From the NCBI GenBank assembly GCA_903945195.1, contig CAJAUT010000029.1:1-37885 (forward strand): a stretch of 37,885 nt of DNA. Reading direction: 5' to 3'. Origin of the DNA: an uncultured bacterium. Its GTDB lineage: Bacteria; Patescibacteriota; Microgenomatia; UBA1400; UBA12108. Under the pieces are notes generated by a model, which was given only the letters and a program-made list of their open reading frames with translations, was not told the DNA's origin and made no database searches. The translations under genes were made by a program, and so were the position numbers. Below are positions 18,101-21,145 of this stretch, in pieces; the stretch's first letter is position 1, and the number at the start of each line of letters is the position of its first letter.

Positions 18101-20998
18101 GACTGTTTCTACGCGAGTAATTTTGTTGCTTGATCTACCCACACTTGCTTGATCCCAGGCAGCTTCTACGGCATTTAGATTTGCGGCGTCCGAGTTGGTG
18201 CCCAGTCTTAGATCGTTATTGGTGTAGGCGGCATTTAGGTCACCAAGGGATTCGGTTAGGATCCGTGGAGGCAAATCGATCACTGGTGCTACGGCTCCAC
18301 TGGTAAGTGCAGGGGTGATTGGGAGCTCTGGTAGATCAGCGACATTGGCTAGTGCGGGTGTAGGTAGCGCTGCATCTACCTCTGTTCCCGCAACATGGAG
18401 GAGGGTGGCTGGGGGAACATCAACTGTTGGAAGTTTGGAATAAAGGAATTGACCACTGCGGTAATCAAATACTCCACCTACTATGTCAAATGCAAAGGCA
18501 CCGGCTGACATAATACAGTTGGCGGTAGTTGCATTCTCTCCTAAACAGCCTTCTTTGGCTTGATCAAGATCTGTAGCGGCATTAGCTACAGAAACTGCAG
18601 TATTGAGATATCTGGCTACTTGCATCTGCGAGGTGACACCTGAGGCAAAAGCGCTAGAAACATACTGCATGGTTCCAAGATTGGCCCAGGATAAGCCTGC
18701 ATAGAGGGCATCTCTCGTACAGTTTTCTGAGCCATCTAAACAAGTGACTGTAGCGTTACCTGTTTGATACATCGTAGAGATTGCACCAACTGAAGCTAGG
18801 GTAGAAGTGATCGCTGCACCTCCACCAGCGAGGATACCTGTAGTGGCTGTGACAGCTGGAAAGATCATGGTAGGAAGAGCAGATACTGCAGCACCTGCTG
18901 CTGTTACAGAGGTCCCTAGTTGAGTGGAGGCGGATAATTGTTCGACCGAGCGTGTAGGCATGTTGCATAACATCGCAGCACTCCTAGATTTGCCTTCCTG
19001 GCAAGCCTCTAGACTGGAATAACCTGTATATTGCCAAGCTTTTGAGGCTTTGTCAGGAGCAAAAGCTTCTACATAGCGATCAAACCCAGGTAGGATAGAG
19101 AGTCCGGTTTCTGCCGAGGTAAGACTAGTGTTACAGGCTTCATCACCTCCACAGATTGCATAGTTATTGAGATTGGTCTTCGCATAAGTTCTTTCTGGAT
19201 TGATCATGGATGCAAGTTCTGGAGTAAAGGCGGCCCCAGTTAATCCATTTGAAGCTGGTACGGCTTTTTCTAGAGTTGTAAGACTGGTATTTTGATCACT
19301 GGTAAGACAGACACATGATCCACCTCTACAGGTGAGAGTGGTACCTGCTGCACAGGAGCTCGGGTCTACCACAGGTGCCGGAGTAGTGTTGACCTGACAG
19401 CTACCCTTGAGCGACATCATGTTTTGCTTGCCACAGGAACCTGAGGAACATTCGGTATCTAGCTCGCACGAATCTCCATTGGTCTTGGAAAAAGGAGTAA
19501 CTGTGGAGATAGCTGCTGCAATATTTTTGATTGGAGGTTGATAATTTGGATTATCGATTAGATATTTGTTGATTGCGGTAGTTTTTGTCCCGTCGGTTGC
19601 AAAGTTGGTGATATTTTCTATGACACTGAGCTGAGTTGCATTTGGACGATTAATCTCGGTATAGGTATTTTGGGTGCTTACGATCTTGTTGGTATCTGCA
19701 TCAGTGTAGGTAGTTTTGTCTATTTGGACTGTTTCTGCTGTACCGCCTGCGCCACGACCAGCAGTTTTGAAAGTCTGACTTGTGGTTTTTTTGATGAGAG
19801 AAGTGGTATCTGCATCAAGTAGTTCTCCAGTTGCTGCGTCGCGGTAATAGGCAGTGGTATGAGTAATAAATCCTTCATCTACTTTTTCGAGCTGTGATTT
19901 TTGTTCAATGACATAAGACACTGATTGGGTGTCTACTACGGCGCCAGTTTGGGGATTTCGATAGGTGGTGGTAGCTGTATAAATAGTTTGTCCGTTTACG
20001 ACAGCTTCGGTATTAACTGTTTCTGCAGTACTGACCATGGTGATATTGTCTTGGCGTTTGGTAGTGAATGAAGCCTGATCTGTAGGACTAAAACCAGTAA
20101 GCAGGTCAGCGATATTTGAAACACTGTATTTGGCCTTGAGATCTTCTTCTGAGAGAGCCATATAATCGCTAGCTTTTCTACTGTCTAGGACGGCTGTGGT
20201 TAAATTATCGTTTTTAACTGTAAAGGTGCTAGCGACAGTTTCGGTGATAATTTTTTGCTGACAGGAGAGATCATCTGCTACACAAGTCTTTGCAGGATCT
20301 TTGGATTTGGCTACTTCTAGAAGATCGGCATCGGATAGAGTTGCCACTTTTTCGGCGATTTTTTGGTTCAAATTGTTGGAGGCATTGATTGTATCTTGAT
20401 TCGCGACGTTGAAACGCTCTCCATTTGGGGCACAGTAAGTACCAGAGATCGTGCCCTGACCATCCTTGCATGTTTCTCCATTTGTTTTGTCGATATAGGT
20501 GTCTGCAGCTGTTAACTGGTAGCCGTATCTCAGGGCTTCTGTGCCGTTGATTTCTGCGTACGCATCTGCCTGAATAGAGGCGGCTGTGACTACTTTGGGA
20601 GCTTCGACAACTGCTGCGGGAGGGGTGTAGACAGGATCACCTACTTCGTTGAAGATAATATCTTTTTTTGTAGCTGTTTTAACGACTGTGGGAGTAGCTA
20701 TCTTTGGTGTCTTAGTCGTGACTACAGGAGAATCTCCTTCGAGTAGAAATTTAGTTTTTACTACGGAGATCTGGGCTTTAGCAAATGGTGACCACATCAA
20801 TTTGCTGGTTGATTTTGAAAAGATTACTTGAGGAATATTGTTTGAAAAATTTGAGATTGTAGGAATTGTTTGGCCTGGGTAATCTAGGAGGTGGGTGGTG
20901 AGTGGTTTGAACTGAGTTGGAGCATAAATTTGAACGAAGAATAGACTAACAATCCCGATCGCGATGCCCACATAAAATTTGCTCAAATTTCTTTGCAT
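137..20998 (-). CDS. Giant multidomain kinase/phosphatase/protease-like secreted protein (6,953 aa)
   Basis: One uninterrupted frame of 6,953 codons. Domains in order (approximate residues): signal anchor 7-25; Cys-rich region with Tx(n)YxDxxTG-type beta repeats at 338-450 and many Cys pairs, 170-830; hydrophobic segments about 690-740; degenerate SecA-like ATPase region 985-1660; Pro/Ala-rich linkers from about 1870; three PRGVNLDTG modules (P2356, P3002, P3302); FHA-like beta domain 2480-2590; HEALH zinc site at H2771; PP2C phosphatase 3533-3830; three CxxC/helical modules (C3983, C5268, C5954); Ser/Thr kinases at about 4300-4594 and 5634-5921; ADP-ribosyltransferase-like stretch 4960-5095; second HExxH (HEIDH) at H6423. 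The start ATG follows a TTGACA/TACAGT promoter by 6 bases and has no good Shine-Dalgarno. The stop lies in the presumed IS end, so the protein may be truncated. The kinase and PP2C assignments are motif-based and firm. The overall function is unknown; an envelope-associated signalling or interaction protein is an inference. Confidence 0.9.
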   Translation of the reverse strand: MQRNLSKFYVGIAIGIVSLFFVQIYAPTQFKPLTTHLLDYPGQTIPTISNFSNNIPQVIFSKSTSKLMWSPFAKAQISVVKTKFLLEGDSPVVTTKTPKIATPTVVKTATKKDIIFNEVGDPVYTPPAAVVEAPKVVTAASIQADAYAEINGTEALRYGYQLTAADTYIDKTNGETCKDGQGTISGTYCAPNGERFNVANQDTINASNNLNQKIAEKVATLSDADLLEVAKSKDPAKTCVADDLSCQQKIITETVASTFTVKNDNLTTAVLDSRKASDYMALSEEDLKAKYSVSNIADLLTGFSPTDQASFTTKRQDNITMVSTAETVNTEAVVNGQTIYTATTTYRNPQTGAVVDTQSVSYVIEQKSQLEKVDEGFITHTTAYYRDAATGELLDADTTSLIKKTTSQTFKTAGRGAGGTAETVQIDKTTYTDADTNKIVSTQNTYTEINRPNATQLSVIENITNFATDGTKTTAINKYLIDNPNYQPPIKNIAAAISTVTPFSKTNGDSCELDTECSSGSCGKQNMMSLKGSCQVNTTPAPVVDPSSCAAGTTLTCRGGSCVCLTSDQNTSLTTLEKAVPASNGLTGAAFTPELASMINPERTYAKTNLNNYAICGGDEACNTSLTSAETGLSILPGFDRYVEAFAPDKASKAWQYTGYSSLEACQEGKSRSAAMLCNMPTRSVEQLSASTQLGTSVTAAGAAVSALPTMIFPAVTATTGILAGGGAAITSTLASVGAISTMYQTGNATVTCLDGSENCTRDALYAGLSWANLGTMQYVSSAFASGVTSQMQVARYLNTAVSVANAATDLDQAKEGCLGENATTANCIMSAGAFAFDIVGGVFDYRSGQFLYSKLPTVDVPPATLLHVAGTEVDAALPTPALANVADLPELPITPALTSGAVAPVIDLPPRILTESLGDLNAAYTNNDLRLGTNSDAANLNAVEAAWDQASVGRSSNKITRVETVAIVDPVVKAKAEAFNGILDEFEKSVGYHLYEEQVQTLLSSDPIAQLKTANGGSLAGKSDAITRILSVTEPKSMALFKGSTEAIEYVNSQMLTSGGIQFFGSQNTKGIFIDSQRGFLEIDFSKGNFDPNFARRMSADEVAGLLKANTDLPGSTHISFVADRPNAVWTRLAGNEAPDSTWLSRLMGKGKPTAEGLLMKQITQGEQGKFIYIIDEISDGIKKNMAMGGSGIDLSKIKNPKLLGGLKNGNEAINTYRSVDASSTHQGFFSQIINKLSLGQDHRALLVSVGDGNYVPRDISIQGNSLADVIDQSLLKTKSRTTDLGKKLDSLIEKLRRPATNDLEIKQLEDTIKELDALIATSQSSTIKKELTLITDLNFRKATLQDDWNQFARRPGTDFAQEDRDLVLYEGSASTGERLPETTQLLSFYDKGSKMLAAASQNMLGGKIVDITILPDLTQIKIAPPGTQMNVMDFYDEVTNARLDEFGNLKNTVKGLDATPQEALNLLNQNQKVNAESLRPTNFGASTTREGLADQLMDNRQTKYNNMSSAIVYAGTNNDMAADLQASVRSAHEKGVPFKKILVTQYGQKPNGETVEEFIEYLVIDGKIDFEHRLRLDDSADWNRRAQSILASEDGNKPQDLLIAYMGRERGADLKVTANHEHIRWSQFTDGQGSSLPTSVSFEQMWRRNRLAADPNNATRLDPTKVEFAQEFDLYLKTERTDLTADNVYKDFYVENLNTKMATDRLDETMRALGAAPKKALSALDSLPEKLNLGTIDNWRLNALKTELSQRASSFETMLRTSSSREALKGEDLYKEIHRRAVSTNNQLLAMAETIGKRLGLSSDELIEVKRALNARDAEDFPKYDDFFAELNNPTNRLTSPDTFGPADTLMTYARNNSIADNTPGQYRAATEKYIASSAQPTLTAPVAAPAAISPVSRIPTLPPTTSPIVDSVRSILAELSNSIPLLATTPTKIGKITYSNIANLAGRPILDLIAEPDFKTLVFISNNDKVVVITRELDGTLNVYDGVNLTRIYNPNTVLSYLPSSSNVISIELNEGVVDKSSYIKARGVAKSNETRVPSGMALPDSRFTVSVAEGVADTIAALFNPDESTDIKKSSELPDFLNDPNFGSVIYQDSFGTVTKIFIDEFGVLQFSQYDRNEEVATTRPFDSESDLKLIPNPDEIDSIIYNGKNITLADPITFNTPSDVADLLVNPGDDITFVLETGDFISIQNTNGALSYVIFNEIQVIAAGKKPLKQTPIVVSDLEKILPNKIMVKMIMFNLATLPLDSYQISNMRKVPTPTLANEAVQAGADLGDVINGLPPAEDLTVDSSIQPFLDFWQVDLPQAVRSLGSSVLSSMVTNFTTPGEEIGLLLSDQLANRQEGLFKQSILSLPRGVNLDTGRFSQGAWTSSFIFTRTPWHEMNRIISDLRTTNLSMEEAIARVEALELSDETKLKIIAELKRTYEPGIITPDAIEIDNQGAQPDDAPSPSSAPAIDPAPTEPNPAQPANTSSAVAQSEDIIAIPAGDISYLSSRGFGLENMGEDSLILRGNLHGNVPEEWTLLIYNQSILEDMTIILNGVERVIPAGSDLELQAGDNITLGNSTMTFYQIAKATRGYDIELSVTTKDGLLSLSEEEMLNMLNQTYFGSNPIYLDHFTPSFPDDFVAIHDAISHIRDCQLGNCSRAETAVLDDRARKMFTSKELTTLAENELLALASRTIYIQGFVNPVDSARGRRQFTKIANLFNRKLEELKIDEAFSVENLRPINTGDMTMSGQTLGTQNSFTHALQANVEILQYLPLSEQITIAAHEALHQIQSFINDNYDKQQPDSTYVEIFTEWYTRKYLSPGSSLYKDRIVYSTGVKKIDAALGYIKRTLGQAKHDEALRLFEDTAFNSDFDNLRSWFADNKLAPLTTIFGNTSDYHYAKNEYDYEYTTFMSFKNAIIQVINPVIIDPPFKRRKAAAIARANTTSNSSTTLDNLWKYLVEQITLYPSTTTINETTLPAWVSETITSGQEIGLSMSGRIAASQEKKFRLARLSFPRGVNLDTGRFSQTTWFSSLLFTNTPWHQMNNILITLRQNNINLDEAIKRIEALDLQDETKAVIITALRRTYKQVVTSPVLEAPVINAPTPDAPAPTPKSKRELLAESPVISQTNFGIDLSKLLINGESFIDHLNKGNIITLTINSVNLKRPRTADSKIKFEKIGNQYFVTKGVNVQNSRSFNLVINNFPASGFLDEGDYSLRVTNGAGNAVLPATDLANLVIASTPNTDILVTPEELPTSEPLLDRIFLILPLRVRNLLTPVFTFMDTNPSVWEELGIGLSGKLGTKQEGLFDLNDLILPRGVNLDTGEFSQSAWSTALFTRNTPWNQMNNILSSLKANQISIDEAIKRVEALDLQDETKRIIITALKSKSQPIAPRALTPIILPTAQSNAVSNIVQLTNGSVTLDIDLSMPINVNYGAKWENSTWNGNWFGYDSKPKSPYKTSLQLQTDISSYRNTLQGTVARARQGKQKNIQAVFSITFTTPAGELVTRALDINNSTTVTAKPIIITPTIATPIKPSVSPTTQDNSALTGPGTVMDAKYARADHGGVIQDAVKTTTITSKDTGETFGVSIVADGVSGGTASRDVPGYGEAVARLTDVITSDPNGLITPVVERDLVAYKEGRMTFSQYAAKIQNVFASIEKLARNINNSTGLDLWIGTTLNFVFHDHATNILYVQSLGDSPIFVLRNNKLAMIGPNRIKTAQGIKANVELDPRYNFTLSPINSNDEDIQSTTRQPRQISGYENNNTVAFVAEYQLEPGDIVVNMSDGIIKQAWDPDSNTYDWKTILTFFANNSSLTPATFEKSVIDRSIKSAKEALDDLSIATHYAKTVKPSSNTPIPPGPDKLVSQPQTNNPDINYQPYVFKKMPSRGEILKLAVKLMQNSITLKGKIIFMSEGKIYLELNSIKDLTEAKLSSALEKLSNDSRNGTQFVIYHTSAISPNNIGNINIDFSQIDKLDVSILSLILSRGITHTVFTPKTPGCTDCSVVVPQIAQLFVDGYNNKDLGKLEQSLALAKSHTFDDQDVQNGIVSAIHIMIAEVSGKPIAYPYSRSAISKALTYLQDRRSTIQGGDQTIVIPGLSDMPEIVEKLIASLPITGTVAATDPSSFENALKEAAEYVTDAQTASGPITLSSRVTAYVRYLYLELNQRLGDLIGRGEILGSGFDELSLVESSSDDQVDSPVPLAPRQDLTEFLSVKIPIGIAKILINQSNSYQHDIQLVPVQSELARKIFFFNEILNLSKIYPEMKSFSFMTGETIARENLYQLQEEIDKLNQEFYELIENNDPSLSLPASRFNEELNSRYITLDAKFGEGGMANVVLAWDKTLMKPVILKSTQTESYLSTKEIFGHNATIEEARLNAKLSANINNLNIPKPYDAFTQSGVSYFVMDYIPGQQLGEYVLIKSRFGNPLTQAEIFNILSSVSLTVDSIHAQTIEDQSGESRPVVHCDLKPNSVRIDPNGQPIIIDFGLSPSVALARDPDGEFIAYTPDYASKNQTLGREATIVDDNRAIMVVAYELLTGKKPFYEEFGGMTFDNVNDNNWNKEALKELFGDNPLYPEIEKFFDLAFDSNESFYKGYPTAESLTNQLSNLILGAPVTNTIQNTKTPLQQFLDWIMGWNMGIIANPQGTAMLNNAINGALHAGKNVSQSLTSLVTGQKLQNNPLEQRLAIIAEQNISFPDTLSSLLTDQKIHPKDVNNLLIDMVEQKLQKKDIKPVFSQAAIDMVWEKYSGWIENKDTAFRTTFWKNIFGQIADYDKKSSDPVAFIVKLETEIIKPDSTYPDRIPSAEEITQQIDSLKLLNVVVKKGLKINIDSSYVKKLSTRLLEDQWANLMRLKNSETRNWPEYKSDPKTGYEASFDRKLEEYDNYVRGYYPGGNQDFPGDKYFSFRSEIDTYVKWLEDLREVAYTQELWRNIKKSLINRTIENLNDAQKNAYNVDHIQKLLPTNPSFRASHPESDSGYITVYRAVTDISEPERQRAATFRPEAASYTDDQIDQITEWILANQNKLDIEAMLKRHNTGEKKYNIPDTVLSFSTSRSSVEQTSQSSGFGEHLIVARIPVSYLFDVNNSIRSGSQINLNDNEMALIGRLKPEWIVSIDGESYTPSVATVTTTPVITTPTITSPAVAEQITTPNITPTYPSDYIDDGVITITDESQYVTDNFANLNIAGIESKIHQLVIGQDGNTTLIVTANEFIYNDPELIISVTRNGRNITFAGLSDVEIPLQIGDILNIPLADGQYSQITYMGTETFTDSNEDIHVAPIFTLVLTGCSSCGTIIPQTIARALAAQTETAIDQVIADHKGLHTYEDEHLQTAVEAVLQALKARITNESIDYEASMNAIDATRTLIKAYGTIEYGSNSLVLPKSIKVLADVLTTLPVRGTIAAKDVASHLAALDRLEAVMAVGQVESSKSDPITILSRQLDNWGYFINRKWGDLTGRGNQFVSNPEVLIDEITNDKAWLAEITKDDLIDPGKTYDDLLTTNDDTAATNDLGEITRDTSSISVAPINPVVKITKASVSVGRKLIQGDPIAKLLKYDFQSSGYEILMNKKSINSVNQIMIPPVKSPLARRLFVMEEIRDKFELYSNLESITIDSITINRANFEELENSISVLLGKKRESYGNDVELDESQSSTDQMLQNRYIISSTPYGSGGIGQVYLGWDIHLAKPIIIKTTTKNDSINRQLLFEEAKVLSSFYVNNFSRPYAIFEEADQSYFVMEYIPGPTLETYQRVREALGDPIEIDEIIDIMHELASRIDYIHSKTIDGKTLVHADIKPNNIIYNFVKGKMIYDFGISNIALLRTLKEEVYNKLKYRGTPSYFAPSQNRSGTFKQEPRHDNRALIIIAYNQLTGLSPFTGNTTDEIFENVFSGKWDKQPLLNAIRSKYSPVRQQVIMDFFDSVLRDNDAIFEQYPTATSLTARLTELLQLETSNVPVSNPWLLNRGLSITNAVTADNMFVGCSSCAVRIPNHAESAVSIMEEIINGNINVALSKIRSAEFYLTDHTYDSPIIQQSWKLVFATLRRLATNYDIDIAQAEKLLSELRDLAKDYPTSNTPANSLVIANMPGLISLPQAIQNLIDAVPVEGSKTEGQIEPLNQAVDEVGQYLDSIESRLPTPLFTRLITRPIYNLILNLNQRWGTFIGKGNENQKLLTSPTNTQEPALSPEILYPEPTRLPLESIKNLLSPFSDWLDSKSSLLDSYLQNRYKPTGTTGEYISKLNSVVEIVNAQNQKDFTIQSPLSEIADEANQVLENEFVIDIELTDGRTLSQIKTDHPAQIIEEIFSAPKLIFNTSGKRVSIDEYIQDRYRELIARGVKISIEYLSPQDAIDKSRYTGDKLNLNEGIISGLNSLNVKIPTIKITTPEGFEFYTPIVNDPITLKQSSAYGMFSYGLDSSHILTRGRLALKASALYDVDSPNNLKLLASLTTTLHEIDHAIYNTIKSSHISAIKAQRNDLLVQTDDIIRTAILLLTQKGQTDLPGFRDSIKAQLYRKNTDEDWNRLISNLDKTEINIIKLAYGENSQEHLQYLDLIKQKEELNASYEKMLFQFENLSPIINEGLSTRAEVAFLNIQKYHLSSTGLSSADLIKLFDFAILQTTILRNASNPSLAIYSVGYDLITDPNDTAVLASADIYLSDLTSKYLQDNSSLFLAAMQYNINKAIDIDQMLNPDLNESERIAENLNISKLTLKNEDIFRVVNQANLPGLMTAAKDYEDAEANTKAEIIKDLESQITADGSGDNLSAWKNATENQQQYFEILVSYVHTIMPLKSITENILNIRYDFAAELGKLSEYINQTKIDHTTSPAIVAAAFPALTSVGTSIGQSILSAITPYIAPLLPNLPILIKNVNLWAIGLRTGIPNFSYPNWLKSALPQNFNFIPFGMSFSFPQISTSPDATPDEYYSALRGLKKQAMDNPVEFEERRQELNLKKSKEAMDKIMSGEMDNLTSAEAFDTIHKIFSQGV
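1310..1900 (-). other. Second metallopeptidase-like region (HEIDH)
   Basis: TTLHEIDHAIYNTI gives H6423, E6424 and H6427 in a helix. An NEGLSTRAEVAF segment about 125 residues later could carry a third ligand. No family assigned. The arrangement resembles gluzincin-like folds, which is inference. Confidence 0.4.
2578..3147 (-). repeat. CxxC/helical module, copy C
   Basis: Residues about 5951-6140. VGCSSCAVRIP (C5954, C5957), helical core, VPVEGS, and end LNQRWGTFIGKGN. It is not followed by a kinase but by the second metallopeptidase-like region. Confidence 0.75.
3238..4100 (-). other. Hanks-type Ser/Thr kinase domain 2
   Basis: Residues about 5634-5921. GSGGIGQV loop, IIIK lysine K5668, HADIKPNNI with D5768, YDFG with D5786, then GTPSYFAP and QLTGLSPF. 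HAD replaces HRD. Other catalytic residues are kept. The kinase 1 / kinase 2 likeness and the shared flanking module suggest internal duplication. Confidence 0.85.
4675..5206 (-). repeat. CxxC/helical module, copy B
   Basis: Residues about 5264-5441. GCSSCGTIIPQ (C5268, C5271), helical core, LPVRGTIAA, and end RKWGDLTGRGN. It precedes kinase 2 exactly as copy A precedes kinase 1. Confidence 0.75.
5710..6125 (-). other. ADP-ribosyltransferase-like stretch (tentative)
   Basis: Residues about 4960-5095 read VYRAV...LSFSTSR...EHLIVARIP...NDNEMALIG, in the order R, STS, E expected for R-S-E clade ADP-ribosyltransferases. The ExE motif is only partly met, so this is a weak, motif-level suggestion. 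Confidence 0.3.
7216..8102 (-). other. Hanks-type Ser/Thr kinase domain 1
   Basis: Residues about 4300-4594. Glycine loop GEGGMANV, VILK lysine K4333, catalytic loop HCDLKPNSV with D4448, IDFG with D4466, and a downstream TPDYAS / ELLTGKKPF lobe. The catalytic Lys, Asp and Asn are present. HCD replaces HRD, so the activation-loop arginine contact is missing. Probably active. Confidence 0.85.
8518..9065 (-). repeat. CxxC/helical module, copy A
   Basis: Residues about 3979-4160. Starts GCTDC (C3983, C3986), continues with predicted helices and LP.xGT, and ends LNQRLGDLIGRG. It precedes kinase 1. The CxxC could form a disulfide or bind metal. Family not recognised. Confidence 0.75.
9508..10402 (-). 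other. PP2C-type Ser/Thr protein phosphatase domain
   Basis: Residues about 3533-3830. All main PPM/PP2C motifs are present in order: VADGVSGG with metal-binding D3577, GTTL, SLGDSP, MSDGI and the final DDLS (D3820, D3821). The aspartates needed for the two-metal centre appear to be kept, so activity is likely. In bacteria this family dephosphorylates proteins modified by Hanks-type kinases, two of which lie downstream in the same chain. Confidence 0.85.
10883..11176 (-). repeat. PRGVNLDTG module, copy 3
   Basis: Residues about 3275-3372: EELGIGLSGKLGTKQ...PRGVNLDTGEFSQ...TPWNQMN...EAIKRVEALDLQDETK. The helical half matches copy 2 best. A beta-rich domain separates it from the PP2C. Confidence 0.85.
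11770..12080 (-). repeat. PRGVNLDTG module, copy 2
   Basis: Residues about 2973-3076: QEIGLSMSGRIAASQ...PRGVNLDTGRFSQ...TPWHQMN...EAIKRIEALDLQDETK. It shares 39 identical bases with copy 1 (here 11957-11995) and its helical half is close to copy 3. Confidence 0.85.
12590..12960 (-). other. Metallopeptidase-like HExxH region (HEALH)
   Basis: ITIAAHEALHQIQSF places H2771, E2772 and H2775 in a zincin-type helix. An acidic EIFTEW about 20 residues on could provide the third zinc ligand. Family unknown. The site looks intact, so a working protease or a metal-binding scaffold are both possible. Confidence 0.5.
13240..13560 (-). other. FHA-like beta domain
   Basis: Residues about 2480-2590. The segment LNGVERVIPAG...LQAGDNITLGNSTMTF matches the C-terminal half of FHA domains (strand, NG turn, L.xGD.I.LG, final strand). 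FHA domains bind phosphothreonine, which would fit the kinases in the same chain. The N-terminal GR..S signature is weak, so phosphopeptide binding is unproven. Confidence 0.4.
13714..14016 (-). repeat. PRGVNLDTG module, copy 1
   Basis: About 100 residues (2328-2428): EEIGLLLS...PRGVNLDTGRFSQ...TPWHEMN...EAIARVEALELSDETK...ELKRTY. I do not recognise the family. The second half looks like two helices. A 39-base stretch (13895-13933) is identical to the one in copy 2. Confidence 0.85.
16019..18046 (-). other. Degenerate SecA-like ATPase region
   Basis: Residues about 985-1660. YHLYEEQVQ...IAQLKTANGG resembles SecA's RPYDVQ...IAEMKTGEGKT. A P-loop-compatible GGSLAGKS with K1023 follows, then IIDEISDG near 1180 (compare the SecA DEVD region) and GRERGADLKV near 1606 (compare GRGTDIKLG). 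The order and spacing are SecA-like, but the motifs are altered. It could be a distant SecA-derived domain without translocase activity; the family call needs profile comparison. Confidence 0.45.
18500..20490 (-). other. Cys-rich exported N-terminal region of the giant protein
   Basis: Residues about 170-830 contain at least eight Cys pairs or clusters, for example CELDTECSSGSC near 509 and CRGGSCVC near 553. This pattern is typical of disulfide-bonded extracellular domains. Three beta-type repeats (TxYxDxxTGxxVDTQS-like) precede them. Together with the N-terminal signal anchor this argues that the region is outside the cytoplasm. Hydrophobic Ala/Gly-rich segments near 690-740 could re-enter the membrane. 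Confidence 0.6.
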
Positions 20999-21004
20999 AG
21001 TACC

Positions 21005-21034
21005 ACTGTAAACCCCTGGAACAATTCATGTCAA
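21005..21034 (-). promoter_or_regulatory. Promoter of the giant gene, leaderless geometry
   Basis: TTGACA (21029-21034) and TACAGT (21005-21010) are separated by 18 bases. The -10 ends 6 bases before the ATG at 20998, so transcription should start at or next to the A of the start codon. No convincing Shine-Dalgarno is seen. Confidence 0.55.
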
Positions 21035-21105
21035 TGCTTATTATTATGGTCTGGACAGATAGCATTACTAGTTGCTAAAGTGTATCACTAATTGATAGTT
21101 TGATC

Positions 21106-21117
21106 CGCCTATAGGCG
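21106..21117. promoter_or_regulatory. Palindrome upstream of dus, possible operator
   Basis: CGCCTATAGGCG is a perfect 12-base palindrome just upstream of the dus -10, where a -35 would lie. No transcription-factor family is implied. It might equally be incidental. Confidence 0.3.
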
Positions 21118-21130
21118 AGATGAATATAGA

Positions 21131-21139
21131 TGTTAAAAT
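21131..21139 (+). promoter_or_regulatory. Extended -10 promoter of dus, leaderless geometry
   Basis: TGTTAAAAT (TGn plus TAAAAT) ends 6 bases before the ATG at 21146. There is no recognisable -35 and no Shine-Dalgarno. Confidence 0.55.
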
Positions 21140-21145
21140 AGAGTC

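Noticed and set aside
137-20998. Alternative genetic code (UGA as glycine)
   Set aside because: Several conserved genes end naturally at UGA (dus, mntA, frr) and no conserved glycine position requires it.
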